A stretch of 64,000 nt of DNA from Rubellicoccus peritrichatus (GTDB lineage: Bacteria > Verrucomicrobiota > Verrucomicrobiia > Opitutales > Cerasicoccaceae): assembly GCF_033100135.1 (NCBI RefSeq), contig NZ_CP136920.1, positions 5,017,001-5,081,000 of the forward strand, written 5' to 3'. Below are positions 39,101-47,990 of this stretch, piece after piece; within the stretch, counting starts at the first letter, position 1; every line of letters starts with the position of its first letter. The translations under genes and the position numbers were made by a program. The notes below the pieces were generated by a model. It was not told the origin of the DNA. It saw nothing but the letters and a program-made list of their open reading frames with translations, and ran no database searches.

Positions 39101-41984
39101 GCCCATTGGCTTCGACCGTAAACCAGACATGCTGCTTGCGACCGGGCGTTGTCAGCATGACAGGTGTTTGCGATCCGGCACGAAAACTATCGGCATCTGC
39201 AACGATTTGCAGTCCACCGTGATAACCAATATCGATCGAAGTGTCATCCGTCACCCAGACTGCCGTATCACTCTTTATAGGGAAACCGCGCTCATCCTTA
39301 CTAACCCAGTGCAAACGGTAGTATCCAATTTCTGACACATCGAATGCGAAGATAGCCTCCCCTTCATCATTGGTCTTCAAAGACTCGGTCTTGATCTCCT
39401 GTACGTCATAACCTTCCCGAATCAAATACCATTCTTTCGGCTCAAAAGACCGAGAGAATAAGCCACGAGACTGCTGCCGAATCCGGTATTCCTTGCCAGT
39501 AATCTCTTCACCATTCGGGCCAAGCCAGATCTCCTGCCACGTCTCACGCGTCAGACGAATACGCCCTGTTACCGACACAGGATTATTGTTGGCGTTGAGT
39601 GTCTTCACATTGATCTCAGCTTTTTCCAAAGGCCGGTAGAGGGTCCGCTCAGGCTGAAGGTAAACGTAGTAAGGCTGACGTGTGACCTTAACGGTTGATT
39701 TCGCGATGATCTCTCTCCGAGACGAATCGACCACACGTGCTTCGACCGTGTATTCCAAATCCTGCTGACCATTAACAGGTGTTTCGATGCTGAAGGTTGC
39801 ACGACCAGCTTCGTCAGTCTTCAACTTCTCGCGCATCACTTGCTGGCCCGGGCCGTAATAACCCCGCCAGCGAGAATGCTGATCGTTGTGATACCAGCCG
39901 TAAGGCTGAATCGGCCTCCACCAATGGTAGAACGGCTTCTGGTGAACCACCACTTCGACATCTGCATCAGTCACTGCTCCACCAAAATAATAATCCGCCT
40001 GGACGGATACTTCGACTGGATCGCCAAGGATGAAAGCCGTTTGCGGTTCACCATCCGCACTCTCAGTGGATACGCTGACCTTGAACTCCGGCAGCTTATA
40101 CTCTTCAAGCCGAAAGAGCGCATCACCACCAATCCAGTTATTGTTCTTAGCCCTGCGAAACTCGATGCGATACATGCCCAGAGGATAGTCTTTGCTGAGT
40201 TTCAATTCACCCCAGGCACTGCCATAATCATTGAGTGCTGATTCGCCCTTGGCTTTCTCGTTGCCCCGAGGGTCTACAATACGCCAGCGAATGCTCTCTC
40301 CAGCTGGGACCGTGTAGGTTGTGTTGCCCTGACGGTTACGAACCGAAAATTTCCAATGCACGGTATCTTCAGGCCGATAGGCAGGACGATCTGTGAAGGC
40401 ATAAACTTTCCAGGAATCTCTTTCGTGATAATTGCGTGACCAACCTCGATCAAGGATGACCGGACCGACCGCCGTTTCCACAAAAAGCTGAGCCTGACTG
40501 TAACCATCTCTCTCTGGGAAAGCGATTTGAGCCAAACCATCGGCCTTACTCACTGCTGATCCTGAACGCCAGTAGCGCTGATTCTTCTCTTCCCAACTAT
40601 ACCAGATTTTCAGCTTTGCTTCGGAGAGCGGGTCACCAGTTTGAGCATCAACCACGAAAGCATGAAGATCTGAATTATCTGACTTCGTAGCGACAGCCGC
40701 ACGCGTCACGAGAAGCCAGGCCAGTGCTTTCTCTCCAGCAGATGTTGCCCTCACCGCATAAAGTCCTGCTTCAAGCCCATCTGGTATTTGGATATTTTCC
40801 GAGACTTGAACATACGCCTCCAGGGTCTTGTCACTCTTCCATGAGAATACAGCTTCCGTATTTTCAAAAGACATTCGCTCCAGCCAGCTTCTTGGTTCTT
40901 TGTTGGACTCTGAACCAGGGAACTGAATCTCACTTAAATCGACAGGGAAAACGGCCAACTCGATGTCAGTGACATTCCTCGAACGAAGATTGATCGTGAT
41001 GGCGGCTTCAGGCAAATAGTTGTAGTGAACAAAGGTCTGTAATTCACGTTGCGTGATTTGCTCAACGCGATTCTTAGCCTGACGCCAGAACTGCGATTCT
41101 CCCTCTTTATATTCCGCCAGAATCTGACGATACAGTTTCAGGGCTTCGACATAATTCGGAGCAATGATCCAATTGCCATTGTCATCAAAGTAGGATCCTC
41201 CCTGATACTCCTGCCACTGCGCATATTGGAACAGCGCATTGTCATACCAACTGGTCCCCTTGCCTTCCTTCAACGCAGCTTGAAATTGTTCTTTAATCGC
41301 TTCAGCACCATACTGCCCGCCTCGCTGCATGTAAGCACTAGCCAATAGATAATGCGCTTCAGCTCGCGCCTCCGGCTTCTCCGCCAGCTTCACCACATTA
41401 TCCAAAACTTTCAACGGGATCTGATTCCCCCAATAGCCATAACTGTAATAGGGCTGCTTGGGCTGTGGATTCACGGCACGAAAAACAATCGCCAAATAAT
41501 GTTCCCTGGCTTCATCGATCTCAGTGGATGCTGCCCACCAATTCAATGCGCGTTGATAATATGGCCAGGCTGCGGACCAGTTACGCGAATTCTGATTCAC
41601 CCACCAGGAGTCCCCCAGAGACTCCTGAATTTCCGCCCAAAGTTGAGGGGGAGAAGCAACTGCTTTTTTCTCAAGACCCTCTGCCAGGTCTTCCAGCTTC
41701 TCGCGTTCTTTACCAATAACCTCAGGGTCGGTTTGGTTGGTGGCTGAAAGCGAACGCCAAGTTGCATCGGCCAAGCGAAACGTAACCCAGTCTTTCTGCT
41801 CTGGTGTCAAATCCGCCAAGCCATCGATCTGTTTCAAAACATCTACGGACTTGGCGTAGGAACCTTCATCAAAAAGCTCCTCCGCCGACTGCTTCAATGT
41901 TGAGTAGTCACCTGTTGTCTCCTCCGCAGGAAGTAGATTAAAACAAAACAAAAAAATGGTGACGGTGGAGATCAGCGATCGCAT
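36120..41984 (-). CDS. Bacterial alpha-2-macroglobulin family protein
   Basis: 1954 residues from the ATG at 41984 (signal peptide MRSLISTVTIFLFCFNLLPA). A helical, TPR-like region (about 25-330; DEGSYAKSVDVLKQIDGL) is followed by MG-type beta-domains (AYRPEDTVHWKFSVRNRQG, MG2-like), a bait-region-like low-complexity stretch rich in Ala/Met/Gln near 1150-1200, the conserved TILWQPDVITDEAGKATVTL block, and the thioester motif GCVEQ (Cys1408, Gln1411) in YPYGCVEQTMSR. Such proteins trap attacking proteases in the periplasm. The usual partner, penicillin-binding protein 1C, is not beside it. Start at 42002 (TTG) is less likely since it would spoil the signal peptide. Confidence 0.9.
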   Translation of the reverse strand: MRSLISTVTIFLFCFNLLPAEETTGDYSTLKQSAEELFDEGSYAKSVDVLKQIDGLADLTPEQKDWVTFRLADATWRSLSATNQTDPEVIGKEREKLEDLAEGLEKKAVASPPQLWAEIQESLGDSWWVNQNSRNWSAAWPYYQRALNWWAASTEIDEAREHYLAIVFRAVNPQPKQPYYSYGYWGNQIPLKVLDNVVKLAEKPEARAEAHYLLASAYMQRGGQYGAEAIKEQFQAALKEGKGTSWYDNALFQYAQWQEYQGGSYFDDNGNWIIAPNYVEALKLYRQILAEYKEGESQFWRQAKNRVEQITQRELQTFVHYNYLPEAAITINLRSRNVTDIELAVFPVDLSEIQFPGSESNKEPRSWLERMSFENTEAVFSWKSDKTLEAYVQVSENIQIPDGLEAGLYAVRATSAGEKALAWLLVTRAAVATKSDNSDLHAFVVDAQTGDPLSEAKLKIWYSWEEKNQRYWRSGSAVSKADGLAQIAFPERDGYSQAQLFVETAVGPVILDRGWSRNYHERDSWKVYAFTDRPAYRPEDTVHWKFSVRNRQGNTTYTVPAGESIRWRIVDPRGNEKAKGESALNDYGSAWGELKLSKDYPLGMYRIEFRRAKNNNWIGGDALFRLEEYKLPEFKVSVSTESADGEPQTAFILGDPVEVSVQADYYFGGAVTDADVEVVVHQKPFYHWWRPIQPYGWYHNDQHSRWRGYYGPGQQVMREKLKTDEAGRATFSIETPVNGQQDLEYTVEARVVDSSRREIIAKSTVKVTRQPYYVYLQPERTLYRPLEKAEINVKTLNANNNPVSVTGRIRLTRETWQEIWLGPNGEEITGKEYRIRQQSRGLFSRSFEPKEWYLIREGYDVQEIKTESLKTNDEGEAIFAFDVSEIGYYRLHWVSKDERGFPIKSDTAVWVTDDTSIDIGYHGGLQIVADADSFRAGSQTPVMLTTPGRKQHVWFTVEANGLIESRVIAMEGNVKLLNLDVTADWIPNVFLNASLFQDLQLLQDSKEFIVPPVDEFLDITVTPNADNYKPREKGTLTIEARNHRGHPVQAEVALSLFDESVLYIQPELAPDPREFFYGQKRGNSVQTFSSIWARQFMPVETKSDPARNEFRKREWKDGAWKQDSYDSFADSSRMRAAPQEALLESAVAAPMATAAPMQMNRQLGMAFAGKAIMEADEQAAQAGEEPTVVVRSDFRATILWQPDVITDEAGKATVTLDFPDSLTTWKAQARALALPGKVGMGETSVKTRLPLIARLQMPRFLITGDHAVISGVINNNTDDAIEADVSLRIEGDQLRVKKAGEKLTIPANGQARANFAVSAMLPGDAKLTLMAKGGGYGDAMELTLPVYEHGIDKFVAQSGKMTTQELTVNLEMPAFRAEGASFEIHATPSLAATMLDALPYLAQYPYGCVEQTMSRFMPAVIVAKTLKDLGLSEEDVVERAFGGIEKRSAGEGGEQLYELKQMVSKGLERLYDFQQSNGGWGWWKKSDPDLFMSAYVVWGLTVSEKAGIKVDSGALERGRDFLGKRLVDAEEHLDLEAWMLHALVSRFEGQDEHTASRYEAKAFAELWKNRDALNSYSRALLTLSAVYLGFEDEAQTLARNLSNGVIIDDTPQGSILTPDNQTNPAVLKTAHWGKDGIYYRWSEGGVEATAFAVKALLAAGGDKSLAEEAVNWLIQNRRGGQWSNTRDTAITILALTDYLKQSGEFDADIDYEILLGDEVLATQNLQGGASALAPSVFTIDASKLKEGANEIVFRKKSGEAPLYFSARANFFTLENPITPAGNVIFLQRDFYRIHPVSTLLDGYRDEKVAISSGAEVVSGDRIEIVLVVEAKNNLEYLVFEDLKAAGFEAVELQSGQPLYARELRVILDESGKKVLPAENAKDRYTGQQRWVYQELRDTRIATFADKLPEGYWELRYTLRAETPGSFSALPVLGHAMYVPEIRGNSSEFKVSVED

Positions 41985-42294
41985 GGTGATTTCAATATAC
42001 AAAGAATGGTGATGAGTGAGGTCGTTATAAGTTTCAAGTCAGCGAATAAACGCTTTCTGTTCCAAAATGACGATCTTTGCAAGGCCATCTCTTTAGAATT
42101 TAAAACTGACATATAACCTAAGAACGCATGAACCATGGTTTTATTAGAAATTTTTGATAAAAAACGGATGAAACATCTTATCCAGCCGATCAAGTGAAAC
42201 GCTCTTGTAACTGACGTTACCAAAACCTCAAAAACACTCAAACCTGTTACATTTCACCTCGTAATCATTCATAAAAAAGACGGCAACTTTGGCG

Positions 42295-42519
42295 CTAGTG
42301 TAGTGTCAGGTAAGTTTAGCACATAATTCATTCGCCACAGAGTCACAGAGAACACAGAGCAAAAAATAGCGTTTTTTATTAGCCGCGGATGAAACGCGGA
42401 TTAACGCAGATAAAATACCGTTTTTTTGAATTAAATCCGTGTCAATCCGCGTTTCATCCGCGGCTAATTTTTCTTTTTCTGTTTAATTTATGTACGAAAC
42501 TTACCTGACAGGACACTAG
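42295..42519. mobile_element. MITE-like element with 32-bp terminal inverted repeats
   Basis: Left end 42295-42326 and right end 42488-42519 are inverse copies (28 of 32 bases equal); shared core GTCAGGTAAGTTT. Both ends begin CTAG, which may be part of the repeat or a 4-bp target duplication. Inside is a second inverted repeat of 33 bases (42379-42411 with 42435-42467, AGCCGCGGATGAAACGCGG). No coding frame inside. It lies in the 834-base space 41985-42818 between divergent genes; the rest of that space holds the repeat at 42587 and no gene. Confidence 0.6.
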
Positions 42520-42586
42520 GGCCAACGGACATTCAATTCCTTACCCCATTCTGCCTCTCTCATTCAAAATCGATACAATAGGTTTT

Positions 42587-42659
42587 ACCACGAAGGACAC
42601 GAAGAGCACGAAGTTGGAATCAATGTTATTGGCTTCGTGCTCTTCGTGTTCTTCGTGGT
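42587..42659. repeat. Long inverted repeat (CACGAAG type)
   Basis: ACCACGAAGGACACGAAGAG (arm to 42613) pairs with an inverse arm at 42633-42659, 27 bases with one mismatch and a 19-base loop. Each arm is built of CACGAAG-like units about nine bases apart. Confidence 0.85.
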
Positions 42660-42818
42660 GACAAAAAACGTTGGGAGGCTCCTGCCTAAAATGATTTTAC
42701 AACCTTATAAATAAAATCTTGTATGTCCGTTAGCTCTAGACCAGCTGGAAGATGAAGCTCTCAAAAAGTTCATGGGTCCCATCTTGCCTTTCTTGAGGAA
42801 AGCACTTCTCTACTCTCA

Positions 42819-43130
42819 ATGCAGCAACCGCCCAAAGACATTCAGCTTATTGGCCGTGAAATCGCCGTCATCTGGCAAGATGGACGCGAGGACTACTTTG
42901 ACCCCGAGTTTCTCCGTGCGAAATCTCCCAGTGCAGAGAATATAGGTGAAAAGGACATTTTCGGCAACCAGTATGGCGGCAAGGGTCCACGCGAATTTCC
43001 CGGTGTCACGGTTGAAGGCTGGGACTTCCAGGGCAACTACGCTGTCTGCTTCCATTTCAGCGATGGACACCGGACAGGCCTCTACGCCTGGAAATACTTG
43101 CGTGACCTGGGAGAAACGGCTCAAAAATAA
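42819..43130 (+). CDS. DUF971 domain protein (gamma-butyrobetaine hydroxylase-like N-terminal domain)
   Basis: 103 residues covering one DUF971 domain: IAVIWQDGREDYFDPEFLRAK and the C-terminal FSDGHRTGLYAWKYLRDLG. In bacteria this domain occurs as a small stand-alone protein often near iron-sulfur or ApbC/Mrp genes; its function is unclear. Here it is alone and convergent with efp. GAGGAAAG lies about 20 bases before the ATG, too far for a standard ribosome site. Confidence 0.85.
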   Translation: MQQPPKDIQLIGREIAVIWQDGREDYFDPEFLRAKSPSAENIGEKDIFGNQYGGKGPREFPGVTVEGWDFQGNYAVCFHFSDGHRTGLYAWKYLRDLGETAQK

Positions 43131-43156
43131 GCAGCAGTGCTTCCGCAACTGCTGCT
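43122..43156 (-). terminator. Rho-independent terminator of efp
   Basis: On the minus strand AGCAGCAGT pairs with ACTGCTGCT (43148-43156 with 43130-43138), followed by TATTTTT. It overlaps the last codons of the convergent DUF971 gene. Confidence 0.75.
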
Positions 43157-43181
43157 CATCTGAAAACGATTAAAAACTGAA

Positions 43182-43739
43182 TCAGGCGCGACTCTGATAA
43201 GTGCCGTCTGCAGTGCTGACCTTGATCACCTCGTCCTTCTTAATAAAAAGAGGAACCATGACAGACAGGCCGGATTCGGTCACGACTGGCTTCTGAACGT
43301 TCGATGCTGTGTCGCCTTTGATACCTTCCGGTGCGTCAACCACCTTCATTTCGACTGATGCCGGGAGATTCAGGTCAACCGGTTTGTCATCAACCAGAAG
43401 AATGTCGTAGGTATTCGTCTCGACGAGATAATCCTTGTATCCATCACAAATTTCAGACGGCAGGACAGTGTCCTCAAAAGACTCAGGATCCATGAAATGG
43501 TAGCCCTGGTCGTCAATATACGAATACTCCAGCTTGGCCGTGGAGGTATGCATGAACGACACGGTATCCGTCGTGCGGAACTTGGTCGTCGTCGATGACC
43601 CGGTGTTCAAGTTACGGAGGGTTACTTGAACAAAGCCAGCCTGACGGCCCTGTGTGCGGTGCAGCATTTCAAGAACGAGGTGAGGCGCGCCCTGATAATC
43701 CATGACGCGGCCTTTGCGAATTTCTGTGGGTGTGGCCAT
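43182..43739 (-). CDS. efp: Translation elongation factor P
   Basis: 185 residues, three beta-barrel domains as in all EF-P. It relieves ribosome stalling at polyproline. The domain I loop reads HRTQGRQAGFV; aligned backward from the shared V-x-L-R segment, Arg32 falls where E. coli has the beta-lysylated Lys34. An arginine there is the form rhamnosylated by EarP in Pseudomonas; no earP or epmA/epmB gene is in the window. C-terminal ESGLSVMVPLFIKKDEVIKVSTADGTY is canonical. ATG at 43739 chosen for fit with family start MATPTEIRKG. Confidence 0.95.
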   Translation of the reverse strand: MATPTEIRKGRVMDYQGAPHLVLEMLHRTQGRQAGFVQVTLRNLNTGSSTTTKFRTTDTVSFMHTSTAKLEYSYIDDQGYHFMDPESFEDTVLPSEICDGYKDYLVETNTYDILLVDDKPVDLNLPASVEMKVVDAPEGIKGDTASNVQKPVVTESGLSVMVPLFIKKDEVIKVSTADGTYQSRA

Positions 43740-43850
43740 ATTGCTGTAATTTTGAAAAACGGTGAGCTAGGTAAATTTAGGGCAATCTGTCAATCCATCG
43801 ATTGTTTCGTCAGAGTTTGTGGTTGGATCAGCAAACTCTAACGCAACGCA

Positions 43851-44033
43851 TTTTAGCCACAGAGGACTTAGAGAAAAACCTAAGACAAACGCATCTATTA
43901 ATCATCCGCAGATTATACAGATTTTCGCAGAGCGGGTAATTGATTCTCACCAGGGACGAGAAACCTTTCTGTGGAAATCTGTATAATCTGCGGATTTAAA
44001 ACGCTCAGTGCCCTCTGCGACTCTGTGGCAAAA
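43851..44033. repeat. Nested long inverted repeat (CACAGAG outside, CCGCAGATTATACAG inside)
   Basis: Outer arms TTTTAGCCACAGAG (43851) and CTCTGTGGCAAAA (ending 44033) enclose inner arms ATCCGCAGATTATACAGATT (from 43903) and its inverse ending at 43996. This fills most of the 301-base gap 43740-44040 between efp and metW, where no gene is seen. Confidence 0.8.
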
Positions 44034-44040
44034 CACGCAA

Positions 44041-44646
44041 CTACCGCGTGACTTCAAAGAGGACATAGCCAGCGAAGAGATTTGGTAGAACCGTACATGG
44101 CGTCTTCCAGTCGGCAGAGAGGAAGTGTCTGCGTGTTATACGCAAGGACTCGCGCTCGCAAAAGGCTTCAAAGTCAGAGACGCTTAGCGGATTGGTCGGA
44201 CGACTGTCCTGCCAGGCGTTTGGGAAAACCTCATTCCGAACGCGATGACCATGCATGGCCATGGAAACGCGATTCGCCCAGAAGCCGTAATTGACGAAAC
44301 CAATGGCGAAATGCTTTCCAACCCGCAGGGCTTCAAGAATCACTTTCTTGGGATTACCCAATTCCTGAAGTGTCCGTGAGCAAACCACCCAGTCAAAGTG
44401 ACCATCGGGAAAAACACTCAGCATTTCCTCAATATCTCCCATGTAAGCAGGAACCCCGCGTTTCACACAGCCGAGGATTTTCTCAAGACTACTGTCCACT
44501 CCAACTGCGTAGCAATCGTTTGCCCGGTTAAGGTGCTCCAGTAGTATCCCACGCCCACAACCAAGATCAAGCACACGCGACCCCTCGGAGATCCATTCAG
44601 TCATGATCTGCAGGTCGGTTTCGCGTTTGATCGCTTGTCGTTTCAT
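44041..44646 (-). CDS. metW: MetW-family methyltransferase-like protein
   Basis: 201 residues. SAM-binding motif I VLDLGCGRGILLEHL (about 26-40), then GVDSSLEKILGCVKRG and the hallmark DWVVCSRTLQELGNPKKVI (MetW-type). MetW acts with MetX in homoserine acetylation and methionine synthesis, but metX is not next to it here; verrucomicrobial genomes may hold it elsewhere. Cytoplasmic. The function in methionine synthesis is inferred from the family. Confidence 0.85.
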   Translation of the reverse strand: MKRQAIKRETDLQIMTEWISEGSRVLDLGCGRGILLEHLNRANDCYAVGVDSSLEKILGCVKRGVPAYMGDIEEMLSVFPDGHFDWVVCSRTLQELGNPKKVILEALRVGKHFAIGFVNYGFWANRVSMAMHGHRVRNEVFPNAWQDSRPTNPLSVSDFEAFCERESLRITRRHFLSADWKTPCTVLPNLFAGYVLFEVTR

Positions 44647-44790
44647 CGTGAAAAGTGAATCAACGCCTATTTTCGCTTAGGTATCAAGAGTTGAGTGAGA
44701 AGTAAGAAGTAAGCAGGCAGAAGATTTGTTAATCAGAAATGGCTAATGATAGATGAAAAATGGCAGATTCATAACACTTCTGTCTTCTCA

Positions 44791-45720
44791 CTATTTACTT
44801 CGCGCTTCTTCCCCTATCCCCACAACGCCCAACATCACTGGCACTGGACGTGTCAGCCGATCCGCTGGGTGATTGACTAGTTCCAGTCCATCACCAAAGT
44901 CTGCGACCATCGATGAGGAGCCGCCACCATCGAACATCAGAGCTTCAACACAGCCTAAACTCGCCATAAACCGGGCAATTGCCGGCTCGGTAAACCCACT
45001 CTTTGAGAAGACCCCGTGCTTTCCCTCTGCCACAACGAGATAAAGAAACTCGTTTTTATTAGAAATACCAGCTGCAGTTCGGGCAATGCGCTGGGCATTT
45101 TCATCTTCCGCTGCTCCCCAGTCGAGAACTTTACTGTTGCGGATTAGCTGGTGAAATCCCGTCACAGCATTTGTAACACCAGGCATTTTTGCCAGTGCGC
45201 CCTCCTCCAGCTCCGCCACATGGATCACATTGTCGGCATCAGACCACAAACTACCAGCATAAGGATCAAATTTACCTGGGAAAAATACTCCATTTGCCAT
45301 GGCGTCACCGTAGAGTTCGACTGCCTTACCCGGAGCAACTCCTGCGATTCGCGACAAAACCCCTGAACCTTCGGCAAAGGCATTGGCATTGATTGCAGCA
45401 ACCATTCCAGCATCGTGTGCTGCGGCTTTAGGCTCGCGGGTTATCGCCTTGCCGGAATCCGGATCTTTCGCGGGAGACTCAGCGCTGACAGAGACTCTGA
45501 TTTCCGGCGCCTTCAAATCAACGCGAATCACGTGAATCGGAAACTCGACCCCTTCAAAGTCATTGACCTGCCAGTAAGCGAGTGAACCAGCTTGTGTTGC
45601 CCCAGGCTGGGATTCAAGTCGCTCAACGTGTAGCGATGTTGCCCAGATGGTATTGCTCAGCAGAAAGCAAATTCCCAAAAACAAAAAATACATCGGCCTA
45701 TAACCTCTAACTCGCATCAT
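44791..45720 (-). CDS. Secreted phosphodiester glycosidase (NAGPA domain)
   Basis: 309 residues from the ATG at 45720 (or 45717). Signal peptide to about residue 28 (FLLSNTIWATS). The NAGPA/DUF2233 core is visible: HVIRVDLKAPEIRVSVSAES, AAINANAF, and VEALMFDGGGSSSMV near the end. Family members hydrolyse N-acetylglucosamine-1-phosphodiester type bonds or related exopolysaccharide linkages. Periplasmic or outer-surface. Stands between metW and the arsenic genes and is not obviously linked to either. Confidence 0.85.
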   Translation of the reverse strand: MMRVRGYRPMYFLFLGICFLLSNTIWATSLHVERLESQPGATQAGSLAYWQVNDFEGVEFPIHVIRVDLKAPEIRVSVSAESPAKDPDSGKAITREPKAAAHDAGMVAAINANAFAEGSGVLSRIAGVAPGKAVELYGDAMANGVFFPGKFDPYAGSLWSDADNVIHVAELEEGALAKMPGVTNAVTGFHQLIRNSKVLDWGAAEDENAQRIARTAAGISNKNEFLYLVVAEGKHGVFSKSGFTEPAIARFMASLGCVEALMFDGGGSSSMVADFGDGLELVNHPADRLTRPVPVMLGVVGIGEEARSK

Positions 45721-45763
45721 CAAGCCAGGAACGATAGAGGTCGAAAAGCTTCACCGCAATGCT

Positions 45764-46876
45764 TCAAGCACGTTGAATTTCCATGCCTTTTGAGCGTGGC
45801 ATAAACAGTTTTCGGCGAAACCAGAAGGCCACACTGACAAGGGCAATCATGACAGGAACCTCGACAAGCGGACCAATCACCGCGGCAAAAGCCGCACCAC
45901 TTCCAATACCGAAAACAGCCACAGCCACAGCGATCGCCAACTCAAAATTGTTACTCGCCGCAGTAAAGCTTAACGTCACACTTTGACGGTAATCTGCTCC
46001 AACCCATTTGCCCATCAGAAAGCTGACGAAAAACATGATCACGAAATAAATCGTTAGGGGAACCGCAATCAAAAGCACATCAAAAGGAAGTTCAACGATT
46101 TGGTCTCCCTTGAAACTAAACATTAGCACGATCGTAAACAACAGAGCAATCAAAGTCAGCGGGCTGATCCGGGGAATGAATTTCTGCTCATACCACTCAC
46201 GACCCTTCAGCTTAACACCGACAAAGCGGGTTAGCATCCCACCAAAGAATGGAATCCCCAGATAAATGAAAACACTCTTCGCCACTTCACCCATACCGAT
46301 CTGAACCAGACTGCCTTCCAGGCCCAAAAGCCCTGGTAAGAAGGTGAGGAAAATCCATGCGTAAATGCTGAAAAAGATGATTTGGAAAATACTGTTAAAT
46401 GCGACCAAAGCAGCAGCATATTCATTGTCCCCATCAGCAAGTTCGTTCCAGACGATGACCATGGCGATACAACGCGCCAGACCAATCAGGATAACACCTG
46501 TCATATATTCCGGATGCCCTTGAAGAAAAAGCACTGCGAGCCCGAACATCAGGACCGGACCAATGACCCAATTCTGAATCAATGAGAGGCCAAGGACTTT
46601 CACATTGCGAAAAACTCTGGGCATTTCCTCATAACGCACTTTTGCCAGCGGTGGATACATCATGAGTATCAGTCCGATAGCAATCGGGACGTTGGTAGTC
46701 CCAACCTGAAAGGTATTGAGAAAATCTCCCGCACCCTTCCAAAGAGCACCAATCCCCACACCAATTGCCATCGCAAGGAAGATCCAAAGCGTTAAAAAAC
46801 GATCCAGAAAACCAAGGTTTTTCTTGTTAGGAGTGCATCCAGACAACTCCTGAGACTGACTTATTGAATTAGACAT
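45764..46876 (-). CDS. acr3: Arsenite efflux permease, ACR3 family
   Basis: 370 residues, ten predicted membrane segments. The family cysteine is in [13 protein letters not shown], and [19 protein letters not shown] is the second signature. Exports arsenite across the inner membrane by the proton gradient. Third gene of the arsR-arsC-acr3 group; a long inverted repeat separates it from arsC. No arsA ATPase is visible. Confidence 0.95.
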   Translation of the reverse strand: MSNSISQSQELSGCTPNKKNLGFLDRFLTLWIFLAMAIGVGIGALWKGAGDFLNTFQVGTTNVPIAIGLILMMYPPLAKVRYEEMPRVFRNVKVLGLSLIQNWVIGPVLMFGLAVLFLQGHPEYMTGVILIGLARCIAMVIVWNELADGDNEYAAALVAFNSIFQIIFFSIYAWIFLTFLPGLLGLEGSLVQIGMGEVAKSVFIYLGIPFFGGMLTRFVGVKLKGREWYEQKFIPRISPLTLIALLFTIVLMFSFKGDQIVELPFDVLLIAVPLTIYFVIMFFVSFLMGKWVGADYRQSVTLSFTAASNNFELAIAVAVAVFGIGSGAAFAAVIGPLVEVPVMIALVSVAFWFRRKLFMPRSKGMEIQRA

Positions 46877-46912
46877 GACTTAAAATCCTATAATCCACTT
46901 TTACTCTGAATG

Positions 46913-47018
46913 TTTTAACCACAGAGAGCGCAGAGCACGCTGAGATAAAACAGCAGGAGATCTCTTTATTGAGTGATTAAATAAGCCTCTGTGTGCTTTG
47001 CGTTCTCTGCGGTTAAAA
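46913..47018. repeat. Long inverted repeat between arsC and acr3
   Basis: TTTTAACCACAGAGAGCGCA (from 46913) pairs with an inverse arm ending GCGGTTAAAA at 47018; arms about 30 bases with several mismatches. The arsC stop codon lies within the distal arm. It could weaken transcription into acr3. Confidence 0.8.
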
Positions 47019-47477
47019 TCGTTGCTTTACTTCCGTAAGACTCAGTTGCTTTGCCTCACGATATCCCGAAGCATAGGCTTCAAATGTGTTTTTGATCTGA
47101 TCCCGAATCGTGCGAAAAGCGTTTGTTATTTCTTCGTCCGTACCCGTGGCATGGGCGGGGTCTTCAAAGCCCCAGTGATAGCGAGTTACATTGCCTGGAA
47201 ATACCGGGCAGGCATCACTTGCATTACCGCATACGGTTACAATGGTATCGATACCTGCTTCGAGATACTGATCTAAATGCTTCGAAGTATGTTCTGATAT
47301 ATCAATACCGATCTCCTGCATAACTGCTATTGCCTTCGGATGGACATATCCAGCCGGCTTGGATCCCGCACTGAAGACTTCAAACAGATCACCCGCGGCG
47401 TTACGCAAAATACCTTCAGCCATATGGCTACGGCAGGAATTGCCAGTGCAGAGAATTAAAACTTTAGGCTTACTCAT
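47013..47477 (-). CDS. arsC: Arsenate reductase, thioredoxin-coupled type
   Basis: 154 residues from the ATG at 47477 ([17 protein letters not shown]); the frame runs open to 47582 but that would overlap arsR. Low-molecular-weight phosphatase loop Cys10-TGNSC-Arg16, with Cys83 and Cys90 in [12 protein letters not shown] as the redox relay. This is the S. aureus/Bacillus ArsC type that reduces arsenate to arsenite using thioredoxin. Product feeds the ACR3 pump encoded next. Confidence 0.95.
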   Translation of the reverse strand: MSKPKVLILCTGNSCRSHMAEGILRNAAGDLFEVFSAGSKPAGYVHPKAIAVMQEIGIDISEHTSKHLDQYLEAGIDTIVTVCGNASDACPVFPGNVTRYHWGFEDPAHATGTDEEITNAFRTIRDQIKNTFEAYASGYREAKQLSLTEVKQRF

Positions 47478-47520
47478 GGTATCAAGTGATCGAGTTGATA
47501 TATAATCTCCGAAAATCTCC

Positions 47521-47904
47521 TTAGCAGCATTCACTGTTCGCCGATAAAACTGACTGAGGACAATTGGACTGCTCACTTTCAATGCGTGCCAGAATTTCAG
47601 CCCGCTTCTTCAAATCGTCACCAAAGCAAACATGCTCATCGGCACAATCCTGCAGGCATTTGAGGTTCTGTATGACCAAGGGGTTTGGCGGTTGGGGCAG
47701 GCTGTAAATCATCCAGTTCGCCTCACGCGTCACTTCCACCATGCCCAGTTCCTTCATGTAACGCAATTGCTTCGAAATCTTGACCGAGCCTGCATCCAGA
47801 ACCTCAATCAAATGACAGACGCATAAAGGCCCGCCCTTCAATAAGTTAAGAATGCGCAACCTTTGAATATCACAAAGACACTTATAGACTTCAATAATTT
47901 CCAT
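47521..47904 (-). CDS. arsR: ArsR-family arsenite-responsive repressor
   Basis: 127 residues. Winged helix with [10 protein letters not shown] (Cys28, Cys30), a variant of the classical ELCVCDL metalloid site, and extra Cys at 9 and 11 plus a C-terminal CC pair. It should release its operator on arsenite binding. First gene of the group; the operator 47910-47933 begins 6 bases before its start. Confidence 0.9.
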   Translation of the reverse strand: MEIIEVYKCLCDIQRLRILNLLKGGPLCVCHLIEVLDAGSVKISKQLRYMKELGMVEVTREANWMIYSLPQPPNPLVIQNLKCLQDCADEHVCFGDDLKKRAEILARIESEQSNCPQSVLSANSECC

Positions 47905-47909
47905 TTCCG

Positions 47910-47933
47910 GTAGTTTCCATTAACGGAAACTAC
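47910..47933. promoter_or_regulatory. ArsR operator
   Basis: GTAGTTTCC (47910-47918) and GGAAACTAC (47925-47933) form a perfect 9-base inverted repeat with a 6-base centre. A further GGAAATTTC-like half lies at 47941-47949. Position directly before arsR fits autoregulation. Confidence 0.75.
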
Positions 47934-47990
47934 TGTCAACGGAAATTTCAATTTGAAGTATATTCAACTAGATCTGCGATCGTATAAAAG

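Noticed and set aside
41985-42002. TTG at 42002 as start of the macroglobulin
   Set aside because: Adds six residues before a clean signal peptide that starts at ATG 41984.
41972-42241. 89-residue minus-strand frame upstream of the macroglobulin
   Set aside because: It overlaps the start of the macroglobulin gene in another frame and has no sequence signature.
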